DNA of 5,878 bases from Butyrivibrio sp. (GTDB lineage: Bacteria; Bacillota_A; Clostridia; Lachnospirales; Lachnospiraceae). Below the pieces are notes generated by a model that saw only the letters and a program-made list of their open reading frames with translations, ran no database searches and was not told the origin of the DNA. The stretch is from NCBI GenBank assembly GCA_017996845.1, contig JAGOGF010000147.1:1-5878 (forward strand), given 5' to 3'. The translations under genes and the position numbers were made by a program. Positions 1 through 5,878 of this stretch are shown here, one piece after another; position 1 is the stretch's first letter; every line of letters begins with the position of its first letter.

Positions 1-642
1 TCTGGGCTGCGTGTCCGGTGGATATTCTGACAAAATTCCGCCATGTTCATTTAACATCTCATATACATCCCTGTTTTCCGGCGGATAACAATGATTCACT
101 CCGCATCCCATTACTGCATAAGACCTTCCGCCTGCCAGCATGGCTGCTTTCTGACTGATTCCATCTACACCGTCTGCCATTCCGCTGATGATCTGTATAC
201 CCGCATTTGCAAGTTCCATTCCAAACTGTCTGGCAAGATATCTGCCATATTCACTGCACATTCTCGCTCCAATAATTGCAGCGGAAGGCTGTTCCGGATC
301 CGGAAGACTTCCCTTTACATATAACGCATAAGGTGCATCCGGTATTGTACGAAGCTTTGCCGGAAAGTCCGGATGTGTATGAGAAAAGAAACGTATATTG
401 CGCTTTTCCAGCATTGCGTATTCTTTTTCCAGATTCCATACATTTCTGGAAGCCGCAAAATATGCATATTGCTGCGGTTTTAAAAGCTTTTTCAAATTAT
501 CCGCAGACATATTCCAAACATCTTTCGCCGTTCTCCCCTCATCCGTCAATCTTTTAGCAGTGTTTTTTCCGATTCCCCTGACATTTGCCAGCCAGTATGC
601 GTACATCTGCTCTTCTTCCAGAATCTGATCTTTTTGTGTCAT
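1..642 (-). CDS. dprA: DNA-processing protein DprA (Smf), 3'-truncated by window edge
   Basis: DprA binds single-stranded DNA that enters during natural transformation, protects it and loads RecA on it in the cytoplasm. The visible part is 214 codons, and the C-terminal end lies beyond base 1. Residues 18-32 (LANVRGIGKNTAKRL) look like the N-terminal helix-hairpin-helix/SAM-like segment. The Rossmann-like DprA core starts near residue 120 with AAIIGAR (family VGSR), followed by SGMADGVDG (153-161, family SGxARGID), VMGCGV (177-182), CYPPEN (185-190) and SEYPP (205-209). This motif order is diagnostic for DprA. The ATG at 642-640 overlaps the comM TGA as ATGA and has a good Shine-Dalgarno inside the comM 3' end, so translation is probably coupled. 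Variations from the textbook motifs (IGAR for VGSR, ADG for ARG) look like family variation rather than decay. The frame is open throughout. Confidence 0.96.
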   Translation of the reverse strand, partial: MTQKDQILEEEQMYAYWLANVRGIGKNTAKRLTDEGRTAKDVWNMSADNLKKLLKPQQYAYFAASRNVWNLEKEYAMLEKRNIRFFSHTHPDFPAKLRTIPDAPYALYVKGSLPDPEQPSAAIIGARMCSEYGRYLARQFGMELANAGIQIISGMADGVDGISQKAAMLAGGRSYAVMGCGVNHCYPPENRDVYEMLNEHGGILSEYPPDTQPR

Positions 643-2219
643 ATGATCTCCCCTGCATCCATCTGGTGTTCTTTTCCATATTGCGTATCCGATAACCGAT
701 AGCAGGATGCTTCTGTCAGATGCATTTCCGAAATCTGTGCCTCCCCGTCAAGATCCGCGATCGTTCTGGCAACTTTAATGATTCGGTGATATGCCCTTGC
801 GCTCAGATTCATGCTGTGAAAAATTTGTTCCAGAATTCTTTTCTCCCTGATTCCAAGCCTGCAATACTTTTCTATGTCTTTGGGACCCATATCTGAATTA
901 AAGTGCAATCCGGTTCCCTGAAACCTGATTCTCTGTTTCTCTCTTGCCTGCCTTACGCGTGTACGGATCAGACTGCTTGATTCATTGCGTGCCTGTGTTA
1001 TGCCCAATTCTTCTACCGCTATTCCAGGCACCTCTACGCACAAATCGATACGGTCCAGTATGGGACCCGAGATATGCCCCAGATATTTTGCAATTTCTCT
1101 GGGTGTACATCTGCACCTGTTTCTGTCCGGATAATAACCACATGGACACGGATTTAATGCACCAACCAGCATAAAATCCGCCGGATAAGAAAAAGTACCT
1201 CCGTTTCTGGCAATATGCACGATTCTGTCTTCCAGTGGCTGTCGCATCAGATCCAATGTCGGTCTGTGAAATTCGGCCATTTCATCCAAAAACAAAACTC
1301 CCCTGTGGGCAAGGCTGATGATTCCCGGCTGTGGAATTCTTCCCCCTCCGGCAAGCGCCGTATCTGTTATAGAATGATGCGGATTCATAAATGGTCTTTT
1401 TGTAATCATTGCCTCATCCGATTTGAGTAATCCTGCCACACTGTATATGGCTGATACTTCCAGACTTTCGGATAACGCAAGTGGCGGCAGAATTGTTGGA
1501 ATACGCTTTGCAATCATACTTTTTCCCGAACCGGGAGGTCCGATCATCAGCACATGATGAAAACCTGCCGCCGCAATTTCTACCGCACGTCTTGCGGCTG
1601 CCTGACCGTTCACTTCCGCAAAGTCCAATGTATATTCCTGTACTGCTTCTGAAAAGATACCGGATATGCTGACTTTTGTCGGTGCAATCATCTGGTCCTG
1701 TTCCCTGCTGTTTGCCTGTAAAAAGGTAATTGCTTCCTGCAGCGACTTTACGCCGATAATACGGATATTTTGTATTACTGCTCCTTCTCTTGCATTCACA
1801 AGTGGAACAATGCAGGTTTTACAGCCTTTTCGCTGTGCTTCCTGTACAATGGGAAGTACCCCTTTTACTCCTTTGACTTCTCCATCCAATCCCAGTTCGC
1901 CGATCACCATCGTATCAAGAAGTGCATTTTCTGCTATTTCTCCCATTGAAAGAAGAATCCCAAGTGCTACAGGAAGATCAACTGCAGCTCCCTCTTTCCG
2001 AATATCTGCAGGTGAAAGATTTACAGTAATATGCATAGGCGGAATACGAATCCCTGAATTTTTAAGTGCAACTTTTACCCTCTCCCCTGCTTCACGCACT
2101 TCAGCAGAAGGAAGCCCCACCATGTTAAAAGCTGGCAGTCCATCTGCAGCATCAACCTCAACCTGCATCAAATAACTGGTAATCCCGTGAATTGCACCGG
2201 AAATAACCGTACTGAACAT
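639..2219 (-). CDS. comM: YifB/ComM family Mg-chelatase-like AAA+ ATPase
   Basis: ComM homologues are hexameric AAA+ helicases that extend branch migration while transformed DNA is integrated; in non-transformable bacteria the role of this family (YifB) is unclear. Numbering from the ATG at 2219, an N-terminal Lon-protease-like ChlI domain covers about residues 1-165 (VGLPSAEVREAGERV). The AAA+ core has Walker A GPPGSGKS (227-234), Walker B VLFLDE (308-313), sensor ALNPCPCG (354-361) and the arginine segment GPILDRIDL (385-393). A C-terminal Mg-chelatase domain follows (about 400-500, LSARAYHRIIKVARTIADL). Cysteines 358, 360, 369 and 371 form a CxC..CxC cluster typical of the family and probably bind metal. 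The length of 526 aa is normal for the family. I prefer ATG 2219 (MFSTVISG) to the in-frame ATG at 2225, because AAGGAG is 8 nt from the former but only 2 nt from the latter. A promoter and terminator separate it from pilT, and dprA follows with a 4-base overlap. Confidence 0.96.
   Translation of the reverse strand: MFSTVISGAIHGITSYLMQVEVDAADGLPAFNMVGLPSAEVREAGERVKVALKNSGIRIPPMHITVNLSPADIRKEGAAVDLPVALGILLSMGEIAENALLDTMVIGELGLDGEVKGVKGVLPIVQEAQRKGCKTCIVPLVNAREGAVIQNIRIIGVKSLQEAITFLQANSREQDQMIAPTKVSISGIFSEAVQEYTLDFAEVNGQAAARRAVEIAAAGFHHVLMIGPPGSGKSMIAKRIPTILPPLALSESLEVSAIYSVAGLLKSDEAMITKRPFMNPHHSITDTALAGGGRIPQPGIISLAHRGVLFLDEMAEFHRPTLDLMRQPLEDRIVHIARNGGTFSYPADFMLVGALNPCPCGYYPDRNRCRCTPREIAKYLGHISGPILDRIDLCVEVPGIAVEELGITQARNESSSLIRTRVRQAREKQRIRFQGTGLHFNSDMGPKDIEKYCRLGIREKRILEQIFHSMNLSARAYHRIIKVARTIADLDGEAQISEMHLTEASCYRLSDTQYGKEHQMDAGEII
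648..654 (-). promoter_or_regulatory. Ribosome binding site of dprA inside the comM 3' end
   Basis: AGGGGAG lies 5 nt before the dprA ATG (642-640). It is made of the last comM codons (Ala-Gly-Glu-Ile), so the dprA initiation region lies entirely within comM coding sequence. This supports the ATGA-overlap start and translational coupling. Confidence 0.75.
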
Positions 2220-2382
2220 ATTCATCTCTCCTTGTCAAAAAAAATTGCGTCGTTTTTGAACACTTGCATTGCCGCAAAGTATAAACAAACTGTTTCTTTG
2301 CATCATATAAGCATTCCGTTCATCAAAATGTGAAAAATACGGGGAAATCCCGAAAATGATCAGCGCACAGAAAGTACGCCTA
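2220..2382 (-). other. 5' leader of comM with hairpin and U8 tract
   Basis: About 160 nt separate the inferred transcription start (near 2382) from the comM ATG. Within it, bases 2301-2274 form a hairpin: outer stem GCAAAG/CTTTGC, inner stem AAACA/TGTTT, a 3-nt bulge and a GTT loop. Further down, TTGCG (2277-2273) can pair with CGCAA (2249-2245), directly before eight T (2244-2237). The two pairings share bases, so they would be mutually exclusive. I recognise no known riboswitch. A regulatory role is inference only; the pairing is directly visible. Confidence 0.3.
2228..2233 (-). promoter_or_regulatory. Ribosome binding site that decides the comM start
   Basis: A consensus-like AAGGAG is followed 2 nt later by ATG (2225) and 8 nt later by a second in-frame ATG (2219). 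Only the second spacing is good for initiation, so the shorter MFS... start is favoured. The site is preceded by a run of eight T on the coding strand (2244-2237). Confidence 0.8.
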
Positions 2383-2388
2383 AAGTGT

Positions 2389-2416
2389 ATTATACAGAAA
2401 TAAGATAAAAAAGCAA
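2389..2416 (-). promoter_or_regulatory. Predicted sigma-A promoter of comM-dprA
   Basis: The -10 is a perfect TATAAT (2394-2389). Sixteen bases upstream is TTGCTT (2416-2411), a weak -35 with only the TTG matching. It lies in the intergenic gap just after the pilT terminator, and its -35 abuts that terminator's T tract. The expected start of transcription is near 2382. Confidence 0.6.
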
Positions 2417-2449
2417 GCGCCGGTCCTGCATTTTTTATGCAAGGCCGGC
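2407..2449 (-). terminator. Intrinsic terminator downstream of pilT
   Basis: On the coding strand a 13-base stem (2449-2437 with 2431-2419; one C/A mismatch and one T-G wobble) closes a 5-base A loop, with GCCGG/CCGGC at the base. It is followed by GCTTGC and then six T (2412-2407). The 6-nt gap between stem and T run is longer than ideal, so termination may be partial. Its position 14 nt after the pilT stop fits the end of the HD-pilT transcript. Confidence 0.7.
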
Positions 2450-2462
2450 AAGTCAACTGAAT

Positions 2463-3524
2463 CTAATGCAGCAGTTTCATCTGCATCGTATCCGGATCCT
2501 GTGCAAATTGAAACGCCATTTCTCTTGCGATAACTGATTTTTGATAAAGCTGAATAATTGCTTCATCCATTGTAATCATTCCCATCTTACGATTTGTCTG
2601 CATAACAGTGATCAGCTGATGTGTCTTACCTTCCCGAATCATATTGCGAACCGCACTGTTCATATGCATAACCTCAAAAGCTGCAACCCTTGCATTTCCA
2701 TCTGCTGTCGGTATCAATTGCTGAGAAATGACAGCCTCCAGAACATTTGCCAGCTGAATTCTGACCTGCTGCTGCTGATGTGGCGGAAAGACATCAATAA
2801 TACGGTCTACCGTACTGGAAGCCCCAATTGTATGCAGAGTAGAAAGAACCAGATGTCCCGTTTCAGCTGCTGTAATTGCCGTACTGATTGTCTCAAGGTC
2901 TCTCATTTCTCCCACCAGAATTACATCCGGATCTTCTCTGAGCGCTGCACGAAGCGCGTCTGCATAACTGTCACTGTCAAGTCCGATTTCTCTTTGATTA
3001 ACGATTGCCTTCTTATGCTGGTACAGAAATTCGATCGGATCCTCCAGCGTAATGACGTGTGCTTCCCGGTTATTATTAATCATATCGATAATTGATGCCA
3101 GTGTTGTAGATTTTCCGCTTCCTGTCGGTCCTGTTACAAGAACGAGTCCTCTCTTGCGCTGATACAAATTTATAACAGACTCCGGAATTCCAAGCGTCCG
3201 TGCCTCCGGGACCTGTGTTGCCACAAGCCTCAGTGCAAGTGCAACAGAACCTCTTTGTTTAAATACATTTACTCTGAACCGTCCTACAGCCGGAATAGAA
3301 AAGGACATATCATGCTGACCATGCTCGTCCAATTTCTGCTTTTGTTTGTCTGTCATAATCGAATTCGCTATCGCAAGTGTATCCGCAGGCAACATTTTCC
3401 CAAAATGATCCAGGGAAATCAGTTTCCCGTTCACGCGCATTTTGGGCGGAATTCCAACTGTAATATGTACATCAGACGCATTTGCATTTGTTGCCTCAAT
3501 CAGAATATCCCCGATTTCTGCCAT
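2463..3524 (-). CDS. pilT: PilT, type IV pilus twitching motility/retraction ATPase
   Basis: PilT is a hexameric cytoplasmic motor at the base of the type IV pilus. It uses ATP hydrolysis to depolymerise pilin and retract the fibre, which powers twitching and, in many bacteria, DNA capture. The 353 aa match the family length. Visible motifs: N-terminal PAS-like domain with SDVHITVGIPPKMRVNG (17-33), Walker A GPTGSGKST (132-140), Asp box (TLEDPIEF, 159-166), Walker B ILVGEMRD (202-209) and His box ETGHLVLSTLHT (221-232). AVRNMIRE (291-298) corresponds to the AIRNLIRE signature of retraction ATPases, which argues against assembly ATPases PilB or GspE; PilB tetracysteine and N-terminal domains are also absent. 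The ATG at 3524 has GAGGAG 5 nt upstream, and the stop is TAG. It lies 55 nt after the HD gene with no visible promoter between them, so co-transcription is likely. A terminator follows. Confidence 0.97.
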   Translation of the reverse strand: MAEIGDILIEATNANASDVHITVGIPPKMRVNGKLISLDHFGKMLPADTLAIANSIMTDKQKQKLDEHGQHDMSFSIPAVGRFRVNVFKQRGSVALALRLVATQVPEARTLGIPESVINLYQRKRGLVLVTGPTGSGKSTTLASIIDMINNNREAHVITLEDPIEFLYQHKKAIVNQREIGLDSDSYADALRAALREDPDVILVGEMRDLETISTAITAAETGHLVLSTLHTIGASSTVDRIIDVFPPHQQQQVRIQLANVLEAVISQQLIPTADGNARVAAFEVMHMNSAVRNMIREGKTHQLITVMQTNRKMGMITMDEAIIQLYQKSVIAREMAFQFAQDPDTMQMKLLH

Positions 3525-3529
3525 AATTA

Positions 3530-3535
3530 CTCCTC
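3530..3535 (-). promoter_or_regulatory. Ribosome binding site of pilT
   Basis: GAGGAG lies 5 nt before the pilT ATG. A short inverted repeat (TGCGC/GCGCA, 3559-3555 with 3546-3542, 8-nt loop) lies just upstream in the HD-pilT gap. Confidence 0.75.
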
Positions 3536-3579
3536 ATTTCCTGCGCCAGGTCCAGCGCACAGCACCACCATTTCATATT

Positions 3580-4686
3580 TTATCTGCAGTCTGATGCAGT
3601 AAATTTCTGTAAAACCGTCATATCAATCACATATCTGTTGTCCATTGTTTTCATAATGTCTACAATCTCTAGCTCTGCATATGATCTGCGGTCCATCAGA
3701 TTGATGATGCTGTTATCCGCAAAACTCAAAATAATCGGCCGGAGCGGATCAATAGTCTCACTGATAACAAGTGCCTTTTCCCCTGTATTGAGTTCCACGC
3801 TGACCCCCGGGAAAAGCATACTGACTGAATCAATGATCGCATGGACTACCTTTTCGTCATAAATATCCGGTTTCTGCAGCATTCCGCGAACCACCCGTAT
3901 CTCCGATATTGGTGACTGATCCATACGTACTGCCGTTTCTTTATCAAAGACACCTGCCGTCATCAAAATTCTGGCGGCGGTCAGCATTTTGATGTTCGTT
4001 ACATTTTCTTCCTGCATAATCATACTGAGCATTTTCTGCGCCTGCTTGCATATCCTGCGTACATTGGGTCTTGCAATCAATGCTTCATCAATCAGTTCAT
4101 AGGCATCGGTTTCTGCTTCCGAAATTGCCTGCTGCTGTTCTGGCGTATGATGTTGCATGTAAAGGATTTCCGGTGCAATGCTGATTTTTCCGATATCATG
4201 AACAATGGCTGCTGTTACTGCATCCTGCTGCTCAGAGAGAGGACAATTCATAGAATGCGCAATCATGGCACACAAAATTGCAGTATTCAGACTGTGCTTG
4301 TAAATATAGTCTTCCGTGCTGCGCAGGCTCTGCTGAAAGTTGATTTTTCCCTTTGCATTGCCATATGCTTTAATAATAGCGGCTGCAATTGGCATAATCC
4401 GTTTCGTTTTATGTGTCTTACGAATCGTTTCCAGTTCATCCTTGATTTCAAAAGTCATCATGGTCTGAAAACGTTCAAATTCAAGATCCTGTTCTGTCAT
4501 GGGAGGTACCGGTTCTGCAGGTTCCAGGATAAAAAGGCCAATCAGTCCAAAACCCTTAATACTTTGTATACTCTGTGAATCTTTTATAGCTGCTGCCCGT
4601 TCATACAAAAGTACACCTTTTTTGCTGTAAATCGGTCTTGCCAGCCGCATTCCCGGCTTAAGTTCCTCAATTTTGATAAAACGCAT
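3580..4686 (-). CDS. HD-domain protein, divergent HD-GYP type, probably degenerate c-di-GMP phosphodiesterase
   Basis: No gene name is recognised. The 368-aa protein has three parts. Residues 1-55 (MRFIKIEELKPGMRLARPIYSKK...) resemble the N-terminal domain that precedes many clostridial HD-GYP domains. Residues about 90-295 carry an HD fold with YKHS (H131), IVHDIGK (H163, D164, K167) and ARILMTAGVFDKET (238-251, the usual ARIL-VADVFDALT helix). The C-terminal tail has ELNTGEKALVISE...LRPIIL (298-319), common after HD-GYP domains. The HHExxDGxGYP loop is absent, the KKHP helix reads EAETDAYELI (190-199) without His, and the VADVFD aspartate is Gly245, so hydrolysis of c-di-GMP looks unlikely. 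A binding or scaffold role is inferred. No membrane segment is seen. The ATG at 4686 is chosen because GGGGG lies 8 nt upstream; an in-frame TTG at 4701 begins inside that site. Its position upstream of pilT suggests a pilus link. Confidence 0.85.
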   Translation of the reverse strand: MRFIKIEELKPGMRLARPIYSKKGVLLYERAAAIKDSQSIQSIKGFGLIGLFILEPAEPVPPMTEQDLEFERFQTMMTFEIKDELETIRKTHKTKRIMPIAAAIIKAYGNAKGKINFQQSLRSTEDYIYKHSLNTAILCAMIAHSMNCPLSEQQDAVTAAIVHDIGKISIAPEILYMQHHTPEQQQAISEAETDAYELIDEALIARPNVRRICKQAQKMLSMIMQEENVTNIKMLTAARILMTAGVFDKETAVRMDQSPISEIRVVRGMLQKPDIYDEKVVHAIIDSVSMLFPGVSVELNTGEKALVISETIDPLRPIILSFADNSIINLMDRRSYAELEIVDIMKTMDNRYVIDMTVLQKFTASDCR

Positions 4687-4802
4687 GACATTATCCCCCA
4701 AAGTACACGCTCTTCTATGATCAGACTTCCCGTGCCGTCCTTTTTCTGTCTGGTATTCTGTCGTACAGAAGCATCCCCTGATCTTTGATCATTCCTCAAC
4801 TG
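4687..4802 (-). other. 5' leader of the HD-pilT unit with two inverted repeats
   Basis: The leader from the inferred start near 4802 to the ATG is about 116 nt. It holds TGATC-AAA-GATCA (4791-4779) and TTCTGT-ACG-ACAGAA (4770-4756), two perfect short hairpins separated by 8 nt. They begin about 11 nt after the inferred transcription start. I compared the leader by eye with the c-di-GMP-I and -II riboswitch cores and saw no match. The repeats could be protein-binding sites or mRNA stems; this is inference. Confidence 0.35.
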
Positions 4803-4808
4803 CCTATA

Positions 4809-4837
4809 ATTATAGCAATCCTGCTGTAATTTTACAA
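4809..4837 (-). promoter_or_regulatory. Predicted sigma-A promoter with extended -10 for the HD-pilT unit
   Basis: Perfect TATAAT (4814-4809) is preceded by TGC, giving an extended -10 (TGCTATAAT). The -35 TTGTAA (4837-4832) matches 4 of 6 consensus bases at the ideal 17-base spacing. It lies between the hemW stop and the HD gene. No terminator is visible after hemW, so hemW transcripts may also read through. Confidence 0.72.
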
Positions 4838-4896
4838 TCTGTGCATATGTGACTGCTGCGCTGTCTGAGCCGACATATTTTTCAGTGGAACATTCT

Positions 4897-5878
4897 TCAT
4901 GACAGGTTCTTCCGGTCTTCACTATCAAACAGAAATTCTGCCATTACATAATTACTGAGATCTGTCCCTTTTGCTGTCAGCCGGATGAAATCTCCCTTTT
5001 GCTCCAGCAGTTTTTCCTGCTCAAACTTTCGAATCCGTTTTCCATATACCTCCGCAATTGGAACTCCAAAATATGCTTCAAATTTTGACATCTGAATTCC
5101 TTCCGTCAGTCTTAATCCCAAAAACATAAATTCTTCCATTTGTGCATGGATGCTGAGTTTTTCCCACCCTTCACGGATTTTGTCCGGATTTCCCATTTCT
5201 GCAGTATAACGCTTTATATCCCTGCAGTTGCTCCATCTGACATTATCCATCAGCGACGCCGCTCCAATACCAAAACCCAGATAGTCACCCCGTTCCCAGT
5301 AAACGCGATTATGGCGACACTCATAACGATTTCGGTTATGAACATCATTTCTGGCATAATTGGATATCTCATAACGATGATACCCGTTTTCGCACATATA
5401 CTGCAGCGTATCCGCATACATCAGACGCTCTGTTTCTTCATCCGGCAATTTTTCCTGCTGCTCATTTGCCTCTTGCTTTTGTAAGGATATATCATACAGA
5501 TCCCCTCTGCTAACATCCCCATATTTTTCATAAAATGGTGTTCCTTCTTCGATAATCAGACTGTAGGCAGAAATATGCTCCGGCGAAAGTGCCAATATCT
5601 TGCGCAGTGTATTCCTCCAACTGGTTCTTGTTTGTCCCGGAACAGCACTCATCAGATCAATATTGATATTGTCAAATCCTGCCTGTCTTGCATCCTCATA
5701 ACAACGGTAAAAACCTGCAGCATTATGAATTCTTCCAAGACTCCGCAGTTCTTCATCCTGAAGCGACTGACAACCGATACTGAGACGATTGATCCCTGCT
5801 TTCCTGTACTGCGTCAGTTTTTCCAGTGTTTCAGTCCCCGGATTCATTTCCATGCTGATTTCAGGATGTTCGGCAAAT
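4897..5878 (-). CDS. hemW: Radical SAM haem chaperone HemW (HemN-like), 5'-truncated by window edge
   Basis: HemW binds haem and delivers it to target enzymes; it is often misannotated as oxygen-independent coproporphyrinogen III oxidase. The start lies beyond base 5878, so the N-terminal radical-SAM CxxxCxxC motif cannot be seen. The frame is open to the window edge, giving 326 visible residues. In order they show ISMEMNPGT (7-15, family EANPGT), INRLSIGCQS (29-38), NINIDLMSAVPGQT (70-83), YSLIIEEGTPFYEKY (105-119), RYEISNYAR (168-176), ECRHNRVYW (186-194), a GIGAAS segment and the C-terminal HemN domain (FMFLGLRLTEGI, 250-261). HemW rather than HemN is supported by ECRHNxxYW and the short C terminus. 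Oddities: about 20 extra charged residues before LPDEETERLMY (145-155), and GAAS where many homologues have GAHS. The stop is TGA at 4899-4897. The 210-base gap and promoter after it make a functional link to the pilus genes unlikely. Confidence 0.95.
   Translation of the reverse strand, partial: FAEHPEISMEMNPGTETLEKLTQYRKAGINRLSIGCQSLQDEELRSLGRIHNAAGFYRCYEDARQAGFDNINIDLMSAVPGQTRTSWRNTLRKILALSPEHISAYSLIIEEGTPFYEKYGDVSRGDLYDISLQKQEANEQQEKLPDEETERLMYADTLQYMCENGYHRYEISNYARNDVHNRNRYECRHNRVYWERGDYLGFGIGAASLMDNVRWSNCRDIKRYTAEMGNPDKIREGWEKLSIHAQMEEFMFLGLRLTEGIQMSKFEAYFGVPIAEVYGKRIRKFEQEKLLEQKGDFIRLTAKGTDLSNYVMAEFLFDSEDRKNLS

Noticed and set aside
1666..2175. 169-codon plus-strand open frame
   Set aside because: Antisense shadow of comM, whose motifs are clear in the opposite frame. 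Its low-complexity Ser/Pro/Thr-rich sequence is typical of a shadow.
2235..2456. 73-codon open frame on the minus strand in the pilT-comM gap
   Set aside because: It runs through the terminator hairpin and the TATAAT promoter, shows no recognisable protein character, and is explained by the non-coding elements.
2541..3095. 184-codon plus-strand open frame
   Set aside because: Antisense shadow of pilT. It is Cys/His/Asn-rich with no domain, while pilT is unmistakable on the other strand.
4687..4701. Longer HD protein starting at TTG 4701 (MGDNV...)
   Set aside because: The TTG overlaps the GGGGG that serves the ATG at 4686 at good spacing, and the MRFIKIEELKPGM start fits the family N terminus.
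4687..4802. c-di-GMP riboswitch in the leader of the HD-pilT unit
   Set aside because: Expected from context, since such riboswitches often precede pilus genes in Clostridia, but the conserved class I and class II cores are not visible. A covariance-model search would settle it.
4832..4900. 22-codon ORF starting in an ATGA overlap with the hemW stop
   Set aside because: The start geometry is attractive, but the Shine-Dalgarno is weak, the peptide is featureless and its stop falls in the -35 of the promoter. I cannot support it as a gene without conservation.
4584..4928. 114-codon open frame on the minus strand overlapping hemW and the HD gene
   Set aside because: It starts with TTG inside hemW, runs 103 bases into the HD gene in another frame, covers a strong promoter and resembles no family.

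Overview
The window reads as chromosomal DNA from a Gram-positive Clostridia species, most likely Lachnospiraceae-like. I infer this from the protein character (DprA with an IIGAR/SGMADGVDG core, HemW with GIGAAS in place of the usual GAHS, an HD-GYP-type protein with a clostridial-style LNTGE tail), the AGGAG-type ribosome binding sites and the moderate GC content. No species can be named from sequence alone. All five genes lie on the minus strand, so transcription runs from high to low coordinates. I see no mobile element, tRNA, rRNA or CRISPR array.

In transcription order: (1) 5878-4897, hemW, a radical-SAM haem chaperone, cut off at its 5' end by the window edge. (2) 4896-4687, a 210-base gap holding a good sigma-A type promoter with an extended -10 and a leader of about 115 nt with two small inverted repeats. 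(3) 4686-3580, an HD-domain protein built like an HD-GYP c-di-GMP phosphodiesterase but lacking the GYP motif and several metal ligands. (4) 3524-2463, pilT, the type IV pilus retraction ATPase, 55 nt downstream of the HD gene and probably in the same transcript. (5) 2449-2407, an intrinsic terminator immediately followed by a second promoter (-10 at 2394-2389) and a leader of about 160 nt with a U8 tract next to the Shine-Dalgarno. (6) 2219-639, comM/yifB, an AAA+ Mg-chelatase-like helicase. (7) 642-1, dprA, starting in an ATGA overlap with the comM stop and cut off at its 3' end by the window edge.

Four of the five genes fit one theme. PilT retracts type IV pili, ComM (a branch-migration helicase in transformation) and DprA (RecA loader on incoming ssDNA) process DNA after uptake, and the HD protein may be a regulatory partner of the pilus motor. 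The cluster suggests a link between pilus retraction and natural DNA uptake, although no uptake pore gene (comEC, comEA) is visible here. The most unusual element is the HD protein with a decayed active site placed directly upstream of pilT. There is no gene-free stretch longer than 300 bases.
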